The notes under the pieces were generated by a model. The model searched no databases. It had not been told where the DNA came from and saw nothing but the letters and a program-made list of their open reading frames with translations. Source: Mycolicibacterium baixiangningiae (GTDB lineage: Bacteria; Actinomycetota; Actinomycetes; Mycobacteriales; Mycobacteriaceae). From it: a DNA stretch of 64,000 nt. Positions within the stretch are counted from its first letter, which is position 1; every line of letters begins with the position of its first letter. Positions 58,654-64,000 of this stretch are shown piece after piece. Where the stretch lies: positions 6,014,001 to 6,078,000 of the forward strand of contig NZ_CP066218.1 in assembly GCF_016313185.1 (NCBI RefSeq). The letters are read 5' to 3'. The position numbers and the translations under genes are program-made.

Positions 58654-59906
58654 TGCGGCTCCTTGGTCAAGGTCGGTTCCAGTGGTTCTGAGAGGCCGTT
58701 GAACTGAGGGAACTGGGATCGGTCGACAACCGCCCGAGGTATCAGCCACCACTGCGCGATCGCGACGAGGACAAGAACAACCCCCACCGTGGCAACAGCG
58801 TCGATTCCGCGCCACGCGTACATGAGCGGTCCCAACGGCCCCCCGATTCCACCTCCCAAAAAGACGATGAAACTGAATACCGTGTTGAGCTGGGCAGACC
58901 GCTCGGGGTCGGTCGCCAGGGCCCGAACTTGATTGCCCGACAACGCCGATTGGTTCGCCCACGTCGCGACGAACATGACAGCTCCGAAAGCGACAGGCGT
59001 GCTGTTGGTCAGCAGAATGGCCATCATCGCCGTCAGCAGAATGAGCAGGAACCACCCCGTCATTCGTCTGGCCCCGTGCCGGTCGATGAGACGGCCCGCA
59101 TACGGGGTGAAGAACCCTGCGACCAGCCCCACCACGCCGAAGAGACCGGCCTGCCCCAGGGTCCACGAAAGCTCGGGTCCGGTGAGATGGAGAACCATCA
59201 CTGTCCAGAGCGCATTGAACGTCGCCAGCACACAGGCCTGGGTCAGCGCTGATCGCACCAGGATCGCGTTGGACAACGCCCGTCGCAACGTCGCGAGGAC
59301 GAGTCGACCATGCGTCAGTGCTCCACCTTCCGGCGCAGGCGCGTGCCGCAGCGCCCAGCGGGTCGAGGGAATCGTGGCGGCGACAGCCAGCGCGGAGACG
59401 AATACGGTTCCGCGCCACCCGATCCACTCAGCACACAGGCTGGCGAGAACTCTGCCACCGAAGATTCCGACGAGCAACGCTCCCACGAGCACAGCGTTCG
59501 TCTTGCCTCTGCTGTCGTGGGTGCTCATCCGGTTTGCCGCCGGAATGAGCACCTGTGAGACGTTCGCGACCAGTCCGACAGCCAGGAACGCTGCCATGGC
59601 GCCGTAGAAACTCGGAACCACCGTGGCCAACAGCAGTGTGCAGGTGAGAGCGAGCGTCTGGTAGGTCACCTGCTTCCTGACCTCGAGACGAGCGGCGAGC
59701 GGTACGAGAAGCAGGATCCCGACGGCATAACCGACTTGCGCGATCATCGCGAGCACACTGGCGAGCCCGTGTGATACGCCGAGATCGCCGGCAATACTCG
59801 TGAGCAGAGACTGCGGAATGTAGATGACGCTGACGGTCAAGCTGCAGGCACCCGACAAGGCGAGCAAACGCAGCCAACCCAATCTCCCGGCGACAGAAGC
59901 GGTCAT
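58650..59906 (-). CDS. MFS transporter (YnfM/AraJ-like)
   Basis: 418 aa with about 12 helices. The N-half has SVIYIPQSLLTSIAGDLGVS, YAVGILLLVPLAARLEVRK; the C-half has FFTPYAGRLIDRHGARR. SGNQVRALATDP and VFSFIVFLGGGIGG fit YnfM-like drug/metabolite exporters. Both ends overlap neighbours by 4 nt (ATGA with M20 upstream and dioxygenase downstream). An exporter in a catabolic operon would remove a toxic intermediate or a by-product, while the ABC importer at 62.0-64.0 kb takes up the substrate. Confidence 0.9.
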   Translation of the reverse strand: MTASVAGRLGWLRLLALSGACSLTVSVIYIPQSLLTSIAGDLGVSHGLASVLAMIAQVGYAVGILLLVPLAARLEVRKQVTYQTLALTCTLLLATVVPSFYGAMAAFLAVGLVANVSQVLIPAANRMSTHDSRGKTNAVLVGALLVGIFGGRVLASLCAEWIGWRGTVFVSALAVAATIPSTRWALRHAPAPEGGALTHGRLVLATLRRALSNAILVRSALTQACVLATFNALWTVMVLHLTGPELSWTLGQAGLFGVVGLVAGFFTPYAGRLIDRHGARRMTGWFLLILLTAMMAILLTNSTPVAFGAVMFVATWANQSALSGNQVRALATDPERSAQLNTVFSFIVFLGGGIGGPLGPLMYAWRGIDAVATVGVVLVLVAIAQWWLIPRAVVDRSQFPQFNGLSEPLEPTLTKEPQ

Positions 59907-61102
59907 GACGCGCCCGTCATCGCTAGGCGAAACTGGGATTTCACCTCCGCACGGATTTCCGGACTGCTCGCGAACTCCGCAGCCATGGAAGCCAGCGCGA
60001 TCGCAGCATCAAAAATGCATGACTCGGAATCAGGACCGACGCTGGCCTCGTGGAAGCCGTGGGAATGCGGTGGAATCGAACGCGGCGTCATCTTGATCTG
60101 GGGCTGCAAATAGGGCACGCGTCGGCTGAGCGTGCCTGCGTCAGTGGACCAGGCGCCGGCAACCTCGTCGGTGGGTCGAGGCGAGCGCCCCACGGCACAC
60201 AGCGCGGTATCGAACATGGACGCCAACGCCTCGATGTTGAGGACCGGTTCGGCGCATCGCGCGGCAGGTGTCACGGTGCATGTCGCACCGACTGACTCGA
60301 CTGCCTGCTCGAACGCGCGGGTGACCCGCGCTCGGATGTCGGCGAGTTCTCTGAGGTTTGCAGCCCGGACGACGACGGTTGCCCGCGCGTAATCGGGAAC
60401 AACCTGCGGGTGGATGCCGCCCTCGGTGATGATTCCGTGAATTCTCGCCGCTGGTGGCAGATTCGGACGCAACATCGCCATCGCGGAAAAGCCCAACACG
60501 ATTCCGTCGAGTGCATTGATCCCGAGCTCCGGATGTGCTGCCCCGTGGGCAGCCTTTCCGAATGCCTCGATGGTCAGCTTGTGAGCCGCAAGGGTCCGCG
60601 AGGCGGAAATGTCGTCCATCCCGGGATAGATCGACGCGGCGAAATCCACATCGTCGAAGACTCCGGCGTCACCCAGGATGTACTTCCCACCAATCCCCTC
60701 TTCAGCCGGAGTACCGATCACCAACAGCCGGAGATCGAGACCGTCGGCCAAGGACCGCAGCGCCAACCCCGCTCCGTACGACGCTGCGGCCACGACGTTG
60801 TGTCCGCAGCTCTGCCCGTACGGGGGAAGCCCGTCGTATTCACAGACGAACGCGACCGTCGTTGTTGCGGAGGCGGATCCGAATGATGCCCGGAACGCAG
60901 TGTCCATGCCGGCAATGCCACGTTCGACGGCGTACCCGTGATCTTCCAACTCCATCATCAGCCGAGCACTGCATTCGAACTCTTTCGAGGACTCTTCGAC
61001 GTGCGAGTGGATGAACTCACTCAGCGCAACGACGTTGTGCCAGTCTTGCTCCAGTGCCACTCGGATTTTCGGTGCGAAGAGCTCTGCGATTCGGTTACTC
61101 AC
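59903..61102 (-). CDS. M20D amidohydrolase (AbgB/HipO-like)
   Basis: 399 aa from GTG 61102 (GTGA overlap with the upstream stop). M20D signatures: CEYDGLPPYGQSCGHNVVA with the metal-binding Cys-Gly-His, IGTPAEEGIGGK, AFGKAAHGAAHPELGINALD in the dimerisation lid, and ITEGGIHPQVVPD. AbgB-like enzymes split N-aroyl or N-acyl amino acids (p-aminobenzoyl-glutamate, hippurate, indole-acetyl conjugates). It probably hydrolyses the imported amide, or its PuuE-processed product. ATGA overlap with MFS. Confidence 0.9.
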   Translation of the reverse strand: MSNRIAELFAPKIRVALEQDWHNVVALSEFIHSHVEESSKEFECSARLMMELEDHGYAVERGIAGMDTAFRASFGSASATTTVAFVCEYDGLPPYGQSCGHNVVAAASYGAGLALRSLADGLDLRLLVIGTPAEEGIGGKYILGDAGVFDDVDFAASIYPGMDDISASRTLAAHKLTIEAFGKAAHGAAHPELGINALDGIVLGFSAMAMLRPNLPPAARIHGIITEGGIHPQVVPDYARATVVVRAANLRELADIRARVTRAFEQAVESVGATCTVTPAARCAEPVLNIEALASMFDTALCAVGRSPRPTDEVAGAWSTDAGTLSRRVPYLQPQIKMTPRSIPPHSHGFHEASVGPDSESCIFDAAIALASMAAEFASSPEIRAEVKSQFRLAMTGAS

Positions 61103-62004
61103 GGAGCGGGATGGTGTTCGAGCCAGTGGTTGGCGATGTCCATCCGGCGGGCGAACCACACCTTGCCGGTAGCTTGTGCGTGTTCGATGAACTGGCGCAA
61201 GGCGTTGGCACGCGAGGGTTGGCCGACGGTGCGGGGATGCAGGCCCACGGACATCATCTTGGGCGACCCGTTCTCCCCCTCGCGCCACAGTTCGTCAAAC
61301 GCTCGGGTGATGTAATCGGAGAACAGATTCGGGCTCTTGTCGCCCTGAAGATCGTTGTTGGTCAGGCTGTACGGGATGACCAGCTGTTGATGGTCGCCCA
61401 TCTTCTTGTAGTAGGGCAGGTCGTCGTTGTAGGCGTCGGAGTCATAGACGAACCCGCCTTCCTCGACCACGAGTTCCCGGGTGTTGACCGAGGCGCCGTA
61501 ACGGCAGTACCAGGCGCGAGGACGTTCCCCCCAGGTGCCTTCGAAGGACTTGATGGCCAGCTTCATCTGCTCGCGCTCCTCGTCGCGGGTGAAGCGCCAC
61601 TGCTCAACCCAGCGATTCCCGTGGCTGAGCAGGTCATAACCGGCGGCACGGGCGTACTTGGCCACCTCAGGGTTCTTCTCGAAGGCTTCGGCGCAGGCGT
61701 AGAACGTGCACGGTACGTCGAGCTCGTCGAACAGTCGCATCAGTCGCCAGATCCCGGCGCGACTGCCGTATTCGTACATCGACTCTCGGGACAGGTCGCG
61801 CGTATCCAACGGGAAGTTGTAGGCCGCTTCGACGGGGACGTCGTTCTCACCATCCCGGTCGAACGAGTACTCCGACCCTTCCTCGTAGTTGACGACGAGG
61901 TTGATTGCGACGTTGGCGCCGTTCGGCCACGTCACCTTCGGCATGTGCTGGCCGTAGCCGACGAAGTCGCGGACGGTACCGGTGCCGGCGGGCGGGGTGC
62001 TCAC
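61099..62004 (-). CDS. Polysaccharide-deacetylase-fold amidohydrolase (PuuE-like)
   Basis: 301 aa NodB-fold enzyme. The opening YGQHMPKVTWPNGANVAINL and NYEEGSEYS are the PuuE (cofactor-independent allantoinase) group signature, where classical deacetylases have TFDD. The second metal motif is SHGNRW rather than HTxxH, also as in PuuE. DVPCTFYACAEAFEKNPEVA and MSVGLHPRTVGQPSR complete the pattern. It would open a ring amide or deacylate a small amide. Allantoin itself is possible but no ureide enzymes are nearby. It overlaps the M20D start by 4 nt and follows the permease by 28 nt. Confidence 0.86.
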   Translation of the reverse strand: MSTPPAGTGTVRDFVGYGQHMPKVTWPNGANVAINLVVNYEEGSEYSFDRDGENDVPVEAAYNFPLDTRDLSRESMYEYGSRAGIWRLMRLFDELDVPCTFYACAEAFEKNPEVAKYARAAGYDLLSHGNRWVEQWRFTRDEEREQMKLAIKSFEGTWGERPRAWYCRYGASVNTRELVVEEGGFVYDSDAYNDDLPYYKKMGDHQQLVIPYSLTNNDLQGDKSPNLFSDYITRAFDELWREGENGSPKMMSVGLHPRTVGQPSRANALRQFIEHAQATGKVWFARRMDIANHWLEHHPAP

Positions 62005-62032
62005 TGCGGTGCTCCTTGTCTGGAACTGCTGA

Positions 62033-62920
62033 TCAGTCGACCCAGCGGGTCAGGTGGTTGAGGGATTTCGCGAGGACGAGGTGGGTACATCCGGCGATGA
62101 TGATCACCACCAGAGCGGTCACGGCGACGATATCGGTTGCGGCGTAGAGCAATGCGAAGTTGAGAATGCGGCCGAGACCGTACTGCTTGCCGATCACTTC
62201 GGCTGCGAGCACAGCGCTCCACGCGAAGGGAACTGCCAGGAGGATTCCGACCTTCAGGCTCGGTGTGATCGACGGAATGATCACCGACAGGTAGATACGA
62301 CGGCGACTGGCCCCGAGAGAAGCCGCCGAGTCGTTGTAGATCCTGGGAACGTTGTCGACGGCAGCCACCGTGAGAACGAACAGCAAGACGGCGACTGCGA
62401 ACGCCGTGAACGAATAGGTGCCGAGTTCGGAGTTGCCGAACCACAAGCCGAACAGGGGCAGCATCGCGAGCAACGGCATCATCCGGAAGAAGTGCGCCGG
62501 AAAGGTCACCGTCCGGCGCGCAATCGACGACCAACTGACGAGCAGGCCAGCTCCAATTCCGACGACAGATCCCAGTATGAATCCGACCATGAAGCGGGAC
62601 AACGAGATCGCGACATTGTAAGCAAGGCCCAGCGTCGCACCCCACACCGTGGATCCGGCGCCGCCCACCGTGCGCTCGGCGCCGAGGCCGCCTGGCCAGT
62701 AGTCGGCGAAGACCATGAACGACGACAGCACATCGGAGATGCTCGGCACCAGCCGTATTCCGGAGTCATCTATCCCGACGACAACGGATGCGAGCTGCCA
62801 CACCACCAGGACGAGCGCCAACGACGTTGCACCCCAGTACAGATCGGATCTGTTGCGCTTGGACTTCGGCGCTGACTCGGACTCGAGGGCCGCAACCACC
62901 GGTACCAGCGTTGCCGTCAT
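62033..62920 (-). CDS. ABC transporter permease (SsuC/TauC type)
   Basis: 295 aa, six or more helices after a 27-residue polar N-tail. BPD_transp_1 EAA region: YNDSAASLGASRRRIYLSVIIP (given as SAASLGASRRRIYLSVIIP), about residues 205-225. It pairs with the second permease at 63714 and the ATPase at 62917, a two-permease arrangement. ATG 62920 overlaps the ATPase stop by 4 nt. Together they form a nitrate/taurine/sulfonate-class importer that feeds the amidohydrolases downstream. Confidence 0.9.
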   Translation of the reverse strand: MTATLVPVVAALESESAPKSKRNRSDLYWGATSLALVLVVWQLASVVVGIDDSGIRLVPSISDVLSSFMVFADYWPGGLGAERTVGGAGSTVWGATLGLAYNVAISLSRFMVGFILGSVVGIGAGLLVSWSSIARRTVTFPAHFFRMMPLLAMLPLFGLWFGNSELGTYSFTAFAVAVLLFVLTVAAVDNVPRIYNDSAASLGASRRRIYLSVIIPSITPSLKVGILLAVPFAWSAVLAAEVIGKQYGLGRILNFALLYAATDIVAVTALVVIIIAGCTHLVLAKSLNHLTRWVD

Positions 62921-63717
62921 CGCGAGAACTCCTCCAGAAGCTGCCTACGCAGTGCGTTCGCCTCGGGACCGGTGATGTCGTCGGTCAGGCGCGGCCGCGG
63001 TAGGTGGACCTTCAGGTCGAGCGCCAGCGTCCCATGCTTGACCACGAAGATTCGGTCGGCGAGCGACAACGCCTCATCAATGTCGTGCGTGACCATGAAC
63101 ACCGCCCGCTTCTCTGCCTCCTGCCACAAGTCGAGCAGGACCTCGTGGAGTTGAGCCAGTCGGAGATAATCGATTCCAACGAACGGCTCGTCCATCAGCA
63201 GCACCTTGGGCTTGTTGGCGAACACCGCGGCGATCGCCACCCGCCGCCGCATCCCGCCGGAGAGCTGCTTGGGCCAGGCGTCGGCGAACTTCTCCAGGCC
63301 GATGATTTTGAGCATCTCGGCGACAACGGCCTTACGTTCGTCCTTCGGTATTCCCCGAGCGTTTAAGCCGAACTCGATGTTCTGCGCCACCGTCTTCCAG
63401 AGGAACAGCGTGTCCCGTTGGAAGACGACCCCACGATCGGGTCCCGGTTTGGTCACCGGGGTTCCGCCTACTGTGACGGTGCCGCTGGTCGGGGGAAGGA
63501 ACCCGGCGATCATGTTCAGCAGGGTCGACTTACCGTGCCCGGAAGGTCCGATGACACAGATGAATTCACCAGGCTCGATCCGGAATGAGACCGCGTTGAC
63601 GCTGTTGACCACCTCGCCCGACTCGAGCCGGAAGTCCTTGGAAACGTTGTCCAGTTCAATAGCTGCGGATTGCGTTGTCACACCCGCGAGTTGATGAGCA
63701 CTGGTTTCGACTGTCAT
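62917..63717 (-). CDS. ABC transporter ATP-binding protein (SsuB/TauB type)
   Basis: 266 aa. Walker A GPSGHGKSTLLNMIAG (His in the loop instead of the usual Cys/Ser), Q-loop VVFQRDTLFLWKTV, signature LSGGMRRRVAIAAVF, Walker B VLLMDEPFVGIDYL, switch MVTHDIDEAL. Walker B continues VGID, not the common GALD, so the D-loop is atypical. ATG 63717 overlaps the upstream permease stop by 4 nt. It energises the permeases on both sides. Confidence 0.92.
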   Translation of the reverse strand: MTVETSAHQLAGVTTQSAAIELDNVSKDFRLESGEVVNSVNAVSFRIEPGEFICVIGPSGHGKSTLLNMIAGFLPPTSGTVTVGGTPVTKPGPDRGVVFQRDTLFLWKTVAQNIEFGLNARGIPKDERKAVVAEMLKIIGLEKFADAWPKQLSGGMRRRVAIAAVFANKPKVLLMDEPFVGIDYLRLAQLHEVLLDLWQEAEKRAVFMVTHDIDEALSLADRIFVVKHGTLALDLKVHLPRPRLTDDITGPEANALRRQLLEEFSR

Positions 63718-64000
63718 TCGTTCCACCTCACAATCCAACGGCCGGCGAGGCCGATCAGGGCATCAACCACAACGGCGACGATGCCGACGACGATCAGGAC
63801 GCCGATGGCGCCGGCAGTTTGGGTGGCATCGGAGAACGACCGGACCAGACGCCCCGCACCCTGGTTGCCACCGAGCACCTCCGCGATGCACTGGAAGCCC
63901 CACCCGAATGCCGTTGCCGCACGAACGACACCGATGGTGGACGGCACCAACGCAGGCAGGATGACCGACACGGTGGTCCGACTCTTCGAAACACCGAGTG
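63714..64000 (-). CDS. ABC transporter permease, 5' end outside window
   Basis: The frame is open to the window edge; 95 codons of the C-terminal part are visible. The EAA-loop end LGVSKSRTTVSVILPALVPS is followed by FGWGFQCIAEVLGGN and helices GAIGVLIVVGIVAVVVDALI. This is the second permease of the importer. Its stop overlaps the ATPase ATG by 4 nt. The operon continues beyond the window, where a binding-protein gene is expected. Confidence 0.85.
   Translation of the reverse strand, partial: LGVSKSRTTVSVILPALVPSTIGVVRAATAFGWGFQCIAEVLGGNQGAGRLVRSFSDATQTAGAIGVLIVVGIVAVVVDALIGLAGRWIVRWNE

Noticed and set aside
57565-59427. A 620-codon open frame running through dioxygenase copy 2 and its upstream region
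   Set aside because: Only the last 362 codons resemble a protein family; the rest is the other strand phase of the MFS gene, and ATG 58653 matches the start of copy 1.
61099-62004. Allantoinase puuE by name
   Set aside because: Family signature fits, but no allantoin or purine genes are in the operon, so the gene symbol was not used.

Overview
The window is high-GC DNA with GTG/TTG starts, several apparently leaderless -10/ATG arrangements, a mycothiol-type DinB-fold gene, IS481/IS3 remnants typical of mycobacteria, and many TetR and SDR genes. This fits an environmental member of the Mycobacteriaceae (Mycolicibacterium-like) or a close relative. The assignment is by inference; no rRNA, tRNA or species marker was seen. 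The region looks like an accessory catabolic zone: transport-plus-catabolism operons, each with its own regulator, separated by broken genes and transposon scars.

Layout. (1) 1-2547: end of an operon with a GATase1-like protein, an SsuBC-type ABC ATPase and permease, and a nitrilase reduced by deletions. (2) 2544-11355: M20 deacetylase, two methyltransferases, three SDRs, a TetR/SDR divergent pair with twin operators, a MarR remnant, and a deletion scar where an aminotransferase and an MFS gene both lost their 5' ends. (3) 11511-21214: a Rieske oxygenase, cupin, PDR-type reductase and DJ-1 operon facing a XRE-cupin regulator, TetR, MFS transporter, glutamine-synthetase-like ligase and MetX-like hydrolase. 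This looks like one amine-oxidising pathway. (4) 21215-29070: repeat-rich scar, LysR, truncated PP-loop gene plus EamA exporter, TipA-like MerR, broken hydrolase, GNAT-like protein, SRPBCC protein, IS481 3' fragment. (5) 29132-34040: TetR, polar amino-acid ABC importer and gamma-glutamyltransferase, bracketed by IS481 fragments. (6) 34236-40420: NemR-type TetR with an amidase (double frameshift), a PIN protein, SDR/XRE pair and more transposon debris. (7) 40421-46668: folD under a ZTP (pfl) riboswitch, a frameshifted Nudix gene, a MerR-Nudix fusion regulator, a methyltransferase, another Nudix, a mycothiol-isomerase-like protein, a membrane protein and an IS3 remnant. (8) 46693-55060: ACC deaminase coupled to a 2-oxoacid dehydrogenase E1 (frameshifted) and E2, with an MFS permease, an M20 deacetylase and a two-module Lrp regulator. 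(9) 55303-64000: a tightly overlapping operon with an ABC importer, PuuE-like amidohydrolase, M20D amidohydrolase, MFS, two tandem TauD-like dioxygenases and an epimerase.

How the parts work together (inference). The acdS-E1-E2 operon would turn 1-aminocyclopropane-1-carboxylate into 2-oxobutanoate and then propionyl-CoA, which suggests life near plants. The Rieske/GS-like block would activate an amine as a gamma-glutamyl amide or oxidise it directly. The 55-64 kb operon would import an amide or acyl-amino compound, hydrolyse it and hydroxylate it with Fe(II)/2-oxoglutarate enzymes. The best candidates for undescribed systems are the 11.5-21.2 kb block, the 55.3-64 kb operon and the MerR-Nudix regulator. 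No CRISPR array, prophage or RNA gene other than the riboswitch was found.
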